From JABDIP01 sp965237625 (GTDB lineage Bacteria; Pseudomonadota; Alphaproteobacteria; DSM-16000; Inquilinaceae), in assembly GCA_965237625.1 (NCBI GenBank), contig CBDEGD010000023.1, positions 1 to 64,000 of the forward strand: a stretch of DNA of 64,000 bases, written 5' to 3'. The translations under genes and the position numbers were made by a program. Position 1 is the first letter of the stretch. Each line of letters begins with the position of its first letter. The notes beneath the pieces were generated by a model that searched no databases, was not told the origin of the DNA, and was given only the letters and a program-made list of their open reading frames with translations. This document shows positions 48,643-57,758 of this stretch, piece after piece.

Positions 48643-49485
48643 TCAGTCGAATCGTGCGGCAAGCTCCGCCGAGGCGGGGCCCTGTCCTGCCAGTCCCGAC
48701 GCGGAGTGGCCGATCAGTTGCGCGACGGCGGCGACGGTGACCGCGATGATGAACAGTTCCGACAAAAGGGTTACGAATGCGCGGGCTACCGGCTCGGTCA
48801 CAGCCGACGGGGCGGCCGAATACCCATAGCTCGCAATATCGAAGTCCAGAAGCAGGAATGCGGACACCAGCACGTATACCGGCACCATCGCAATCATGAT
48901 GGCGAGGAACAATCTCCAGAAGTTACCACGGGTTTCGTCCCATCGCTTGCGCAGTTCCCAGCGCCAGCCCAGGCAGATCGCGGGACCGACGAATGCGAGC
49001 CGCACCGAAATGAAACCATAAAGGACCTGATAGGCCGGCTCCAAGAACCCACCGCCATCCACACCGCCGACGATCTGCGCATAACCAATTGCCACTGTCG
49101 GCACGTTGATGAAAAACATGAAGGCAAGGCTGAAGCTCAGAAGGCTGACATAGATCGAACGCCATTGTGGGGCCAGCAGCTCCGCCGCCGACCCCAGCAG
49201 CAACAGCCGAAAGAGGAGCAATTCGAACCCGGTCCATACAGCGACTAACAGAATGTCGCGCAGCTGGCCGGCGGCAACGGCGCCCGGCATCCATTCGACG
49301 CCCGGAGCATCGGCGACCATCCCGTCAAGTTCGACAAGGTAAGGCTGAAGCAGCCAATCGACGGTGACGGTCAGCACCATCGGCAGGATCGCCCACCCGG
49401 CCAGCCGCCTTTTGTGCAGCCAGAGCGACCCGTAGGCGACCTTCACCGCCTTCCAAACCCGCAACTTGTCGACGCCTTGGCTCAA
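48643..49485 (-). CDS. Membrane protein of unknown function, paralogue 1 of 3
   Basis: The 280-residue protein has six or so hydrophobic segments, an N-terminal amphipathic part (VDKLRVWKAVKVAYGSLWLH), and a C-terminal tail ASGLAGQGPASAELAARFD. It is similar to the next two genes throughout (shared LWL-[HQR]-[KR]-R, the C-terminal G-x-x-G-x-x-P-x-x-x-x-x-A-x-R/T-F-[DE] end, and RLAFVGPAICLGWRWELRKR against the paralogue's RLAFVFPAISLGWPWDLPRR). No transporter or enzyme family was recognised. Cotranscription with ilv genes is likely, but a link to branched-chain amino acids is not shown. Confidence 0.75.
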   Translation of the reverse strand: MSQGVDKLRVWKAVKVAYGSLWLHKRRLAGWAILPMVLTVTVDWLLQPYLVELDGMVADAPGVEWMPGAVAAGQLRDILLVAVWTGFELLLFRLLLLGSAAELLAPQWRSIYVSLLSFSLAFMFFINVPTVAIGYAQIVGGVDGGGFLEPAYQVLYGFISVRLAFVGPAICLGWRWELRKRWDETRGNFWRLFLAIMIAMVPVYVLVSAFLLLDFDIASYGYSAAPSAVTEPVARAFVTLLSELFIIAVTVAAVAQLIGHSASGLAGQGPASAELAARFD

Positions 49486-49536
49486 TGCAGATTCCTCCCG
49501 GTATGCGGTGCGTGGCGGACGGATGTCTGAACGGCC

Positions 49537-50400
49537 TCAGTCGAACCGCTTGGCGATGTCGGTCGGGCCTGGAGGCTGACCGGTCATGCCCGCCGCGCGG
49601 AAGCCGGTCAACTGGCAGACGGCGGCGGCTGTCACGGCGGTTGCGCACAGCACCAGCACCAGGCTGAGAACGCTACGCGCCGCCGCTTCGGCCACCGACA
49701 ATAGTCCTGGCGAGAGGGCGTAGCCCGACGTATTGAACCCCATCGCCGAAAACAGGACCGACAACAGATACATCGGCACGAAGCCCAGCAGCATCGCTCC
49801 CAGCAGACGCCAGAAATTGCCGGCGGTTTCGGACCAGCGCCGGGGCAGATCCCACGGCCAGCCGAGGCTGATCGCCGGGAACACGAAGGCGAGGCGGATC
49901 CCGATGAACATGTAGAAGAGAAAGGCCAGCAGCGACAGCGCTTCCCAAGTCGGCTGAGCGTCTGCGATGCGGGCGTAGGCGACCGCGAGGCTTGGGGCAT
50001 TCGCCACCCCCATCAACACGATGTTGAATGTCAGCAGACTCAGGTAGATCGTGCGCATCGGCGACCCCGCCGGCCCCGCCACGGAGCCGAGCAGGAAAAG
50101 GCGGTAGCAGGCCAGTTCCAGTACCGTCCAGACCGCCATCTGCATCACATCGCGTAGCTGGCCGGCGACAACCAGGCCGGTCTGCCATGTCGCCCCCGGC
50201 TCGGCGAGCAGGAGCCGATCGAGCCCGGCGACATAGGGATGGGCCAACAGCTCGATCACGGCCACCAGCAGCAATGGCGCCACAGTCCAGCCGGCGATCT
50301 GTCGCCGTTGCAGCCAAAGCGACCCGAGAGCGGTCCTAACCGCCTCCCCGACCTGCAGCTTGTCGATACCCTGGCTCAATCGATTGTCCCCATCCGCCAT
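49537..50400 (-). CDS. Membrane protein of unknown function, paralogue 2 of 3
   Basis: The 287-residue protein repeats the layout of paralogue 1: N-terminal GIDKLQVGEAVRTALGSLWL, several hydrophobic segments, RLAFVFPAISLGWPWDLPRR, WSETAGNFWRLLGAMLLGF and the tail AAGMTGQPPGPTDIAKRFD. Close to half of aligned positions appear conserved with paralogue 1, so the pair arose by tandem duplication. It is separated by 51 bases from paralogue 1 and 55 from paralogue 3. The function is unknown. Confidence 0.75.
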   Translation of the reverse strand: MADGDNRLSQGIDKLQVGEAVRTALGSLWLQRRQIAGWTVAPLLLVAVIELLAHPYVAGLDRLLLAEPGATWQTGLVVAGQLRDVMQMAVWTVLELACYRLFLLGSVAGPAGSPMRTIYLSLLTFNIVLMGVANAPSLAVAYARIADAQPTWEALSLLAFLFYMFIGIRLAFVFPAISLGWPWDLPRRWSETAGNFWRLLGAMLLGFVPMYLLSVLFSAMGFNTSGYALSPGLLSVAEAAARSVLSLVLVLCATAVTAAAVCQLTGFRAAGMTGQPPGPTDIAKRFD

Positions 50401-50455
50401 GTGTCCGGAAGATTACACCAGTTGACCCGACATGGCGCGGGACCGTCGACGACGC

Positions 50456-51301
50456 TCACTCGAAGGTCTCCACCAACTGTTCTGGAGTGGGCGCGGCGCC
50501 CGGTATGCCCTCTGCCGGAAAATCGGTCAATCGCGCGAACACGACCGCGATCAGCGACAAAAGCAGGATGTGAACCGCCACGTGGACCATCGACTCCGGT
50601 ATCGCCAGAACGGCCAGACCAATGGGCATCGCAGATTCAACGACATCCCGCGCTATCGGCAGAAAGGCATCGAACATTCGACCGACCATCGCCGATCCGG
50701 CCGACACCATGCCGAAGAGCATGAAAAGAGGGAGGGAGCAGCCCGCCGTCTTCCGCCAGGATTGCCGTATTTGCCAACCGCCCCTCAAGGCGGCATTTGC
50801 ATAGACCAGGCACAGCCGGCAGCCCAACCACACGGCCACCAGCCAGATCGCAAGCGTGACAATCGTCCAAGTCCAGGACGGCACGGTCGAAACGAAGCGG
50901 TAGGCAACTTGTCTGGCGGTACCATAGGCCATAGTCAACGCCATATCGAATGCCAGAATGGAGCCCATCGATCGTGCAAACATGGCCGCACCGAATCCGG
51001 AGCCGGCCTGCAAACCGACAAGGAGAAGGCGCAGCAGAATGAGGGCGAATCCGCACCCTAACAAAGAACGCAGCGCCTGACTGACCAGCTCAATTACGAA
51101 CAGCGAATCCGATATCCGAAAGTCGACAGGGAACCCGCTGAGGACGTCGGGCAATGCGTAATAACTGAAATAGGATCGAGCCGAATTATAGGTCAGATCG
51201 AGAACGAACCAGCCGAGCACGACCATGCTGACCGTTTTCCGTCGCAGCCACAATGCGCCGAATGCCTGCTGAAAGGTCGCGCCGATACCGAGCCGCTTCA
51301 T
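50456..51301 (-). CDS. Membrane protein of unknown function, paralogue 3 of 3
   Basis: The 281-residue protein is the most diverged of the three. It keeps the start (FQQAFGALWLRRKTVSMVVL), a central GGWQIRQSWRKTAG loop matching the [DE]TRGNFW loop of the others, and the tail TDFPAEGIPGAAPTPEQLVE followed by TFE. Multiple hydrophobic segments place it in the inner membrane. It lies 33 bases after ilvN in the direction of transcription, so it should be cotranscribed with it. Confidence 0.7.
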   Translation of the reverse strand: MKRLGIGATFQQAFGALWLRRKTVSMVVLGWFVLDLTYNSARSYFSYYALPDVLSGFPVDFRISDSLFVIELVSQALRSLLGCGFALILLRLLLVGLQAGSGFGAAMFARSMGSILAFDMALTMAYGTARQVAYRFVSTVPSWTWTIVTLAIWLVAVWLGCRLCLVYANAALRGGWQIRQSWRKTAGCSLPLFMLFGMVSAGSAMVGRMFDAFLPIARDVVESAMPIGLAVLAIPESMVHVAVHILLLSLIAVVFARLTDFPAEGIPGAAPTPEQLVETFE

Positions 51302-51334
51302 GTGCCGCCAGACGTCAATTGGAACCGGCCGGAC

Positions 51335-51862
51335 TCACTCCGTTCCCAATACCCCGCCCGCCCCCCGGGCGATGGCCACCACGCCGGTGCGGCTCACGTC
51401 GTTGAGGCCGAGGGGCTGCATGAGGCCGATGAAGGCGTCGAGTTTTTCCGACGCGCCGGTGATCTCGAAGGTGAAGCTCTCGGTGGTGCTGTCGACGACG
51501 CGGGCGCGGAAGATGTCGGCGATGCGTAGCGCCTCGATGCGCTTCTCGCCGGTCGATTGGACCTTGATCAGGCCGAGTTCGCGCTGAACGAACGGACCTT
51601 CCATGGTCAGATCGTTGACGCTGTGGATCGGCACCAGACGGTCTAGCTGGGCCTTGATCTGCTCGATGATCATCGGCGTACCCGAGGTCACAAGGGTGAT
51701 CCGCGACTGGCCGCGATCGTGTTCGACCTCGGCGACGGTCAGGCTTTCGATGTTATAGCCGCGGCCGGAAAACAGTCCGATGACCCGGGCCAGAACCCCG
51801 GGCTCGTTGTCCACCAGCACCGATATGGTGTGCTGCTCGATAAGTGTGTCTTTGGGAGGCAT
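51335..51862 (-). CDS. ilvN: Acetolactate synthase small (regulatory) subunit
   Basis: The 175-residue protein begins with an ACT domain (TISVLVDNEPGVLARVIGLF SGRGYNIESL region, residues 12-40) and has a second regulatory domain with EAL-RIADIFRARVVD. It binds valine and controls the large subunit. Length and layout are normal for the ilvN/ilvH group; which of the two names applies cannot be decided here. It is 92 bases downstream of ilvB. Confidence 0.95.
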   Translation of the reverse strand: MPPKDTLIEQHTISVLVDNEPGVLARVIGLFSGRGYNIESLTVAEVEHDRGQSRITLVTSGTPMIIEQIKAQLDRLVPIHSVNDLTMEGPFVQRELGLIKVQSTGEKRIEALRIADIFRARVVDSTTESFTFEITGASEKLDAFIGLMQPLGLNDVSRTGVVAIARGAGGVLGTE

Positions 51863-51954
51863 GGTCGTCTCGTTTGCGGGTCGTGCGGGGATCGGTCAGG
51901 CGACCGGAGCGCTTTTCTGCGCCCCGGTATCTGGATTGCGGCGGCGAGCCGCGC

Positions 51955-53724
51955 CTAGACCAGGACCATGCCGTCTTCCGCCGCCGGCCGCTCGGCCTTA
52001 TCCTCGGGGCCCAGCAACATGTCGTTATGGGCATGCCCGCCGGGGATCATCGGGAAGCAGTTCTCCAGCTTCTCGACCTGCATGTCGACGAAGACCGGCC
52101 GGTCGGTGGCGATCATCTCGGCGATGACGTCATCGACCTCGGAGACCTTGGTCGCCCGTAATCCGACCCAGCCGAACGCCTCCGCCAGCGCCACGAAGTC
52201 GGGCAGGGTGTCGGAATAGCTCTCCGAATAGCGTTCGCCATGCAGCAATTCCTGCCACTGGCGCACCATGCCCATCCAGAAGTTATTCATGACGAAGATC
52301 TTGACCGGCAGCCGGTACTGGGCGGCGGTCGCCATCTCCTGGATGTTCATCATGATCGACGCCTCGCCGGCCACATCGATCACCAGCGCCTCGGGATGGG
52401 CGATCTGGACGCCGATCGCCGCCGGGAAGCCATAGCCCATCGTCCCGAGCCCGCCGGAGGTCATCCAGCGGTTCGGCTGCTCGAAGGGCAGGTATTGGGC
52501 GGCCCACATCTGGTGCTGCCCGACCTCGGTGGTGATGTACAAATCATCGCGGTCGGCAGTCATCTCGGCCAGGCGCTTGAGCGCGTATTGCGGTTTGATG
52601 GTCGCATCCGGCGTCATGTCCTGACGGAACTTCAGGCAGTCCCGTGCGCGCCATTTCTCGATCTGGGTCCACCAGGGCTTCAGCGCCTTGCTGTCCGCTT
52701 TCGCGCGTTTCTTCAGCAGCGCCAGCATCTCCTCCATCACCACGCCGACATCGCCGATGACCGGCACGTCGACCTGGACGTTCTTGTTGATGGAGCTGGG
52801 ATCGATGTCGACATGGATCTTCGTGGAGCCCGGTGAGAAGGCCGAGATCTTGCCGGTCACGCGGTCGTCGAAGCGCGAGCCCAGCGCCACCATCACATCG
52901 CAATGGTACATGGCCAGGTTGGCCTCGTAGGTCCCGTGCATACCCAGCATGCCGAGGAAATGCGGGTCGGATGCCGGCAGGGCGCCCAGACCCATCAGGG
53001 TGCTGGTGCAGGGCGCGCCGGTCAGCGCCACCAGCTCACGCAGCGCGGCGGAGGCCTGGGGCCCGGAATTGATGACGCCGCCGCCGGTATAGAAGACCGG
53101 ACGCTTGGCCTTGGCGATCAGGGCGACGGCCTGCTCCACGGCGCTCGGCTCGGGCTTGCGGCGCGGCCGGTAGCTCTTGTGCTCGATATTGTCCGGCGAT
53201 TCATAGACGCCGCTGTCGAACTGCACGTCCTTGGGCAGATCGACCACGACCGGGCCGGGACGGCCGCTGCGCGCCACGTAGAACGCCTCATGGACAGTGC
53301 GGGCCAGCCGGTTGACGTCCTTGACCAGATAATTGTGCTTGGTGCACGGCCGGGTGATGCCGGTGGTGTCGCATTCCTGGAACGCGTCATTGCCGATCAG
53401 ATGGGTCGGCACCTGCCCGGTCAGACAGACCACCGGAATGCTGTCCATCAGCGCATCGGTCAGGCCCGTCACCGCATTGGTGGCGCCAGGGCCGGAGGTA
53501 ACGAGGACGACGCCGACCTTGCCTGTCGAGCGGGCATACCCCTCGGCGGCGTGCACGGCGGCCTGTTCGTGCCGTACCAGGATGTGCCGGATGGCGTTCT
53601 GCTTGAACAGCGCATCGTAGATCGGCAGCACCGCACCGCCCGGATACCCGAAGATGACATCCACGTCTTGGTCCACGAGGGACTTCAGGACGATCTCGGC
53701 TCCGGTCAGTTGATCGTCAGACAT
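51955..53724 (-). CDS. ilvB: Acetolactate synthase large subunit
   Basis: The 589-residue enzyme condenses pyruvate (or pyruvate and 2-oxobutyrate). Visible features are the N-terminal VDVIFGYPGGAVLPIYDALF, the catalytic Glu in VRHEQAAVHAAEGYARSTGK, an FAD region with VALGSRFDDRVTGK, and the ThDP-binding segment where the usual GDGS is VAGEASIMMNIQEMATA followed by VKIFVMNNFWMGMVRQWQEL. The GEAS form occurs in other alphaproteobacterial enzymes as far as I know. The ribosome site is AGAGGA. An intrinsic terminator lies 17 bases before the start, on the same strand. Confidence 0.96.
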   Translation of the reverse strand: MSDDQLTGAEIVLKSLVDQDVDVIFGYPGGAVLPIYDALFKQNAIRHILVRHEQAAVHAAEGYARSTGKVGVVLVTSGPGATNAVTGLTDALMDSIPVVCLTGQVPTHLIGNDAFQECDTTGITRPCTKHNYLVKDVNRLARTVHEAFYVARSGRPGPVVVDLPKDVQFDSGVYESPDNIEHKSYRPRRKPEPSAVEQAVALIAKAKRPVFYTGGGVINSGPQASAALRELVALTGAPCTSTLMGLGALPASDPHFLGMLGMHGTYEANLAMYHCDVMVALGSRFDDRVTGKISAFSPGSTKIHVDIDPSSINKNVQVDVPVIGDVGVVMEEMLALLKKRAKADSKALKPWWTQIEKWRARDCLKFRQDMTPDATIKPQYALKRLAEMTADRDDLYITTEVGQHQMWAAQYLPFEQPNRWMTSGGLGTMGYGFPAAIGVQIAHPEALVIDVAGEASIMMNIQEMATAAQYRLPVKIFVMNNFWMGMVRQWQELLHGERYSESYSDTLPDFVALAEAFGWVGLRATKVSEVDDVIAEMIATDRPVFVDMQVEKLENCFPMIPGGHAHNDMLLGPEDKAERPAAEDGMVLV

Positions 53725-53740
53725 CGTCCTCTTGCCTTGT

Positions 53741-53765
53741 AAAAAAAGGACCCCGAGCGGGCCCT
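53741..53765 (-). terminator. Intrinsic terminator immediately before ilvB, likely attenuator
   Basis: Read on the minus strand, AGGGCCC (53765-53759), loop GCTCG, GGGTCCT (53753-53747, with one G-T pair) is followed by seven T (53747-53741). It ends 17 bases before the ilvB ATG, leaving no room for a promoter after it, so ilvB transcription must read through. Two upstream hairpins (CCCGC-GCGGG and GAGAT-ATCTC, within 53770-53815) could compete with it. Confidence 0.75.
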
Positions 53766-53842
53766 AACTCCTTGAGATCAATAGAATCTCGCTAACCCGC
53801 CGACAGCGGGGAGGGGCAAGCTAGACGGGTTATATGCCAAGG

Positions 53843-54805
53843 TCAACGCCAATCTCGAATATTCGATAAGATTTCTGGCAATAAACTTTGCGAATATTGC
53901 GCAACGATTGCATGCAAATTCGCCGTCTCTCGAACGAGTAGCTGGTTGCGAAACCAGGTGAGTTGCCTCTTCGCGTAGCGCCGCGTGGCCTGCCGCGCCC
54001 GAACGATCGCGGTTTCCAGGTCGATCTCGCCGGCAAGAAACCGACCGATTTCCGGCACCCCAAGCACTTTCATGACCGGCAAACCCGGATCGAGCCGCCG
54101 GGCCAGCAGCGCCGCCACCTCCTCCACCGCCCCGTTTGCGATCATCGTTTCGAACCGCGTATCGCAAGCTGCATAGAGCGGCTCACGCGGCGGCGTCAGT
54201 ACGATGGTGCGGAAACGATATCCCGGCGGCGGTCCCGAAACCGGCTCCGCCTGCCACTCGGCAAGCGAGCGCCCGGTAGCCTCCAACACCTCCCAGGCCC
54301 GGACCAGCCGCTGCGTATCACCGGGGTTGAGCCGCTCTGCCATCACCGGATCACGCTCGGCCAGCCTTGCATGAAAGGTGGTTCCGCCGAGCCGGGCGTG
54401 CTCGGCTTGCGCTTCTGCCCGCACCGCCTCTGGCACATCCGGGATTTCCGATAGCCCTTCCGTCAGGGCGCGAAGATACAAACCGGTGCCGCCGGCGACG
54501 ATCGGCAGGCGGCCCTCGCCATGGGCCGTCTCTATCTCCGCCAAGGCCATTTCGCGCCAGCGAGCGGCCGAACAACGCTCGGCCCCATCGAGGGCGCCAT
54601 ACAGGCGGTGCGGTGCTCGTTCGAGGTCAACCGGTCCCGGTCGCGCGGTGATAACGGCAAGGTCGCGATAGATCTGCATGCTGTCGGCATTGACCACGAC
54701 GCCGTCCAGCGCGACCGCCAAATCCAGGGCGAGCGCCGACTTCCCGCTGGCGGTCGGCCCGCCGACGATGACAACCGGTCGATCTTCTGTCTTGCGTTTA
54801 GCCAC
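53843..54805 (-). CDS. miaA: tRNA dimethylallyltransferase
   Basis: The 320-residue enzyme adds the dimethylallyl group to A37 of tRNAs that read UNN codons. The P-loop is VVIVGGPTASGKSALALDLA, followed by DSMQIYRDLAVITARP, the hydrophobic site PIVAGGTGLYLRALTEGLSE, and the C-terminal RRYAKRQLTWFRNQ. Length is normal. It is 118 bases before ilvB and in the same direction, so some read-through into ilv is possible, controlled by the terminator between them. It diverges from serB by 49 bases. Confidence 0.95.
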   Translation of the reverse strand: MAKRKTEDRPVVIVGGPTASGKSALALDLAVALDGVVVNADSMQIYRDLAVITARPGPVDLERAPHRLYGALDGAERCSAARWREMALAEIETAHGEGRLPIVAGGTGLYLRALTEGLSEIPDVPEAVRAEAQAEHARLGGTTFHARLAERDPVMAERLNPGDTQRLVRAWEVLEATGRSLAEWQAEPVSGPPPGYRFRTIVLTPPREPLYAACDTRFETMIANGAVEEVAALLARRLDPGLPVMKVLGVPEIGRFLAGEIDLETAIVRARQATRRYAKRQLTWFRNQLLVRETANLHAIVAQYSQSLLPEILSNIRDWR

Positions 54806-54854
54806 GCCGCTTTATAACTGTCCTCGCCCCAATGCGCAGCGCCATCGGTATCGA

Positions 54855-55739
54855 ATGACGAACGTCCTGACCCTGATCGGCGCCCCGGCCCTTTCGGCCG
54901 ACCTTGCAAGCGCGGCGCACAAGGCCGTCGCCGGGCATGCGATCGAAACCGCCGAGCCGGATTGGCTGGCGCCCGGTGTCGCGTGCGATATCGCCTTCGA
55001 CGGGCCGGACACCACGACGATCGAGGCGGCGGTTCGCGCCCGGCTGGGGGATGCGCCGGTGGACGTGGCCATCCAGCCAGCGGCCGGGCGGCGCAAGAAG
55101 TTGCTGATTGCCGATATGGATTCGACCATCATCCAGGGCGAGAGCCTGGACGATCTGGCTGAGGTCGCCGGGGTCGGCGAGCGGGTCGCCGGCATCACCG
55201 CCCGGGCGATGAATGGCGAAATCGACTTCAAGGGCGCGTTGCGGGAGCGGGTCGGCCTGCTGGCGGGGCTGCCAGCGACGGCCCTTGATGAGGCCTACGA
55301 AAACGTGACCCTGACACCGGGCGCCGAGGCCCTGGTCCGCACCATGCGCGCCCATGGCGCCTTCACGGCTCTCGTCTCCGGCGGTTTCGGATTTTTCACC
55401 AGCCGGGTTCGGCAACGGGTCGGGTTGGACCATGACGAGGCGAACGCTTTGGAAATCGTCGATGACCACTTCACCGGCCATGTCCACGAGCCGATCCTGA
55501 ACCGCGACGGCAAGGCGGCGGCGCTGGTACGCCTATGCCGGGAACGGGGCCTGCCAACCGCTGACTCCCTGGCCGTCGGCGACGGCGCCAACGACCTCAC
55601 CATGATCCAGCGCGCCGGGCTGGGCGTCGCCTTCCACGCAAAACCGTCGGTCCGCAAGGCCGCGCCAGCGCGGATCGATCACGGCGACTTGACAGCGCTA
55701 CTGTACCTGCAGGGGTATCGCGCGGCGGAAATCAGCTAG
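54855..55739 (+). CDS. serB: Phosphoserine phosphatase
   Basis: The ATG 54855 start (MTNVLTLIGAPALSADLASA) is used because the frame before it runs into miaA. The 294-residue HAD enzyme has the nucleophile DMDSTIIQGESLDDLAEVAG, motif II in ALVSGGFGFFTSRVRQ, Lys in RDGKAAAL, and motif III AVGDGANDLTMIQRAGLGVA. It makes serine from phosphoserine. The N-terminal 80 residues are an ACT-like domain, as usual for long SerB. It diverges from miaA and converges on the MOSC gene. Confidence 0.95.
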   Translation: MTNVLTLIGAPALSADLASAAHKAVAGHAIETAEPDWLAPGVACDIAFDGPDTTTIEAAVRARLGDAPVDVAIQPAAGRRKKLLIADMDSTIIQGESLDDLAEVAGVGERVAGITARAMNGEIDFKGALRERVGLLAGLPATALDEAYENVTLTPGAEALVRTMRAHGAFTALVSGGFGFFTSRVRQRVGLDHDEANALEIVDDHFTGHVHEPILNRDGKAAALVRLCRERGLPTADSLAVGDGANDLTMIQRAGLGVAFHAKPSVRKAAPARIDHGDLTALLYLQGYRAAEIS

Positions 55740-55751
55740 CCACACCAGACA

Positions 55752-56186
55752 TCACGCAATCTCAGCCGCGTCACCCACGGTGACCTGCCCGGCTTCCACG
55801 ACAATGCAACTCACGCCGCCGCGCCATTTCGGGGTGAGCGGCGCCTTCAGGCCGGGATGCTGGGCATCCATGACGGCGCAGGGTTCGGTTTCCAGCGTGA
55901 TCTCCAGGACGATACCGCCGATCCGCAGGCGCGCACCCGGTTGCCGTGGCAATTCCAGCCCTTCGACCAGCAGGTTCGCGCGGCGGAGGGTCCAGGGAAG
56001 GTCGGCGTCGAGCTCGGCGCAGGCCGCCGCCCAGGCTTCGGCGGCGATCACCGTAACCTTGCGGCGGCGCGAGGTGCGGACATTGCCCTCCACGCCATCC
56101 TCCACCGACACGGCGGCGGTCTCGACGGTCTCCATGGCACCGCCCCGAACGGTGTGGCGGCCGATGGCCTTCAGATGTCCGGTCAA
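55752..56186 (-). CDS. MOSC domain protein
   Basis: The 144-residue protein is a single MOSC (molybdenum cofactor sulfurase C-terminal) domain: an N-terminal strand, KVTVIAAEAWAAACAELDAD, LPWTLRRANLLVEGLELPRQ, and the signature segment ETEPCAVMDAQHPGLKAPLT with the likely sulfur-carrying Cys. Short MOSC proteins bind or transfer sulfur or the cofactor. It is followed in the same direction by no other MOSC partner, and the target is unknown. Confidence 0.85.
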   Translation of the reverse strand: MTGHLKAIGRHTVRGGAMETVETAAVSVEDGVEGNVRTSRRRKVTVIAAEAWAAACAELDADLPWTLRRANLLVEGLELPRQPGARLRIGGIVLEITLETEPCAVMDAQHPGLKAPLTPKWRGGVSCIVVEAGQVTVGDAAEIA

Positions 56187-56225
56187 TTCTGGTCTCCTGT
56201 TGCGAAGGCCACCGTTGAGGACTCC

Positions 56226-57593
56226 CTACTCCGCCGCCACTTGCGGCAGCCGCGAGAGGGCGGATTGCAGCTCGTTTTCGTCATAGGTGATATCCGTCAG
56301 CTTGCCGGCGAAGTAATCGGTATAGGCCTGCATGTCGAAATGTCCGTGGCCGCAGAGGTTGAACAGGATCACCTTCGAGACGCCCTCCTCCTTGCATTTC
56401 AGGGCCTCGTCGATGGCGCCCTTGACCGCGTGGGCCGCCTCCGGCGCCGGCAGGACGCCTTCGACCCGGGCGAAATCCACCCCGGCCTGGAAGCATTCGA
56501 GCTGCTGGTACGACACCGCGTCGATCAGGCCCAGATCGGCGATATGGCTGATCATCGGCGCCATGCCGTGATAACGCAGCCCGCCGGCGTGGAAGCCCGG
56601 CGGCATGAAGGACGAACCCAGCGTGTGCATCTTCATCAGCGGCGTGAAGGCGCCGGTATCGCCGAAATCATAGGCGAACTTGCCACGGGTCAGCGACGGG
56701 CAGGCCGCCGGCTCGCAGGCCTTGAAGTACACATCCTTGCCGCCGCGCAGCTGCTCGCCCAGGAACGGGAAGGCAATGCCGGCGAAATTGCTGCCGCCGC
56801 CGGTGCAGCCCACGACGATATCCGGATAGTCGCCGGCCATCTCGAGTTGGGCGATGGCCTCCTGGCCGATGACCGTCTGGTGCAGCAGGACGTGATTGAG
56901 AACGCTGCCGAGCGCGTATTTGGTGTCGTCGCGCTGCGCCGCCTGCTCCACCGCCTCGCTGATCGCGATACCCAGGCTGCCGGCGCTGTCGGGATTCTCG
57001 GCCAGAATCTTGCGGCCGATCTCGGTCTCCTCGCTCGGGCTGGGCACGCAGCGGGCGCCATAGGCCTCCATCAGCGCCCGCCGGTAGGGCTTCTGCTGAT
57101 AGCTCACCTTGACCATGTAGACATCGACCTCGATGTCGAACATGGCGCCGGCCAGCGCCAGGGACGATCCCCATTGGCCGGCCCCGGTCTCGGTGACGAT
57201 CCGGCTGATGCCGGCCTGTTTGTTGTAATAGGCCTGCGGAATGGCGGTGTTCGGCTTATGGCTGCCGGCCGGGCTGACGCCCTCATATTTGTAGTAGATG
57301 CGCGCCGGGGTATCGAGGAACCGCTCCAACCTACGGGCGCGGAACAGCGGCGTCGGCCGCCATTGCCGGTAGATGTCGCGGACCTCGTCAGGGATGTCGA
57401 TGTGGCGTTCGGTGCTGACCTCCTGACCGATCAGGGCCATGGGGAACAACGGCTCAAGCGCCTCCGGACCGATCGGCTCCAGGGTTCCGGGGTGCAGCGG
57501 CGGAGCCAGCGGCTCCGGCAGATCGGCGGCCAGATTGTACCAGTGGCGCGGCATCCGGTCTTCGCTGAGCTCGTATTTGACGGTATCCGACAT
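56226..57593 (-). CDS. trpB2: TrpB2-type tryptophan synthase beta-like PLP enzyme
   Basis: The ATG 57593 start gives 455 residues, typical of the longer TrpB2 group that works without TrpA; no trpA is nearby. The PLP Lys is in YYKYEGVSPAGSHKPNTAIP. Further features are TETGAGQWGSSLALAGAMFD, VVGCTGGGSNFAGIAFPFLG (phosphate cup) and ACEPAACPSLTRGKFAYDFG, then SSFMPPGFHAGGLRYHGMAP. It can join indole and serine to give tryptophan, possibly scavenging indole. It is followed by the MOSC gene in the same direction. Confidence 0.9.
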   Translation of the reverse strand: MSDTVKYELSEDRMPRHWYNLAADLPEPLAPPLHPGTLEPIGPEALEPLFPMALIGQEVSTERHIDIPDEVRDIYRQWRPTPLFRARRLERFLDTPARIYYKYEGVSPAGSHKPNTAIPQAYYNKQAGISRIVTETGAGQWGSSLALAGAMFDIEVDVYMVKVSYQQKPYRRALMEAYGARCVPSPSEETEIGRKILAENPDSAGSLGIAISEAVEQAAQRDDTKYALGSVLNHVLLHQTVIGQEAIAQLEMAGDYPDIVVGCTGGGSNFAGIAFPFLGEQLRGGKDVYFKACEPAACPSLTRGKFAYDFGDTGAFTPLMKMHTLGSSFMPPGFHAGGLRYHGMAPMISHIADLGLIDAVSYQQLECFQAGVDFARVEGVLPAPEAAHAVKGAIDEALKCKEEGVSKVILFNLCGHGHFDMQAYTDYFAGKLTDITYDENELQSALSRLPQVAAE

Positions 57594-57703
57594 CGCCCCT
57601 TCCCCCAAATTGCTGTTGTTGGGGAAGTCTATGGACCGATGGCCATTTGGCGCAAGCTCGAGGGCACCGGTGATGCCGGATAATCGCAACGATGAAGGCC
57701 AAT

Positions 57704-57727
57704 AAAAAACGCCGCCCGAAGGCGGCG
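57704..57727 (-). terminator. Intrinsic terminator of the degP-like gene
   Basis: On the minus strand CGCCGCC, loop TTCG, GGCGGCG (57727-57710 on the plus strand) is followed by six T and then ATT. It lies 31 bases after the protease stop. It is a standard Rho-independent terminator and separates the protease from the trpB2 gene. Confidence 0.9.
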
Positions 57728-57758
57728 CATTTCCCACTCGGAGGCTTGTCTTGCAGGC

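Noticed and set aside
53770..53820. Leader peptide with Ile-Leu-Leu-Ile codons before ilvB
   Set aside because: The frame has no ATG, GTG or TTG start upstream of these codons after the preceding TAG, so it was not annotated as a gene. The codons are kept only as a remark in the attenuator finding.
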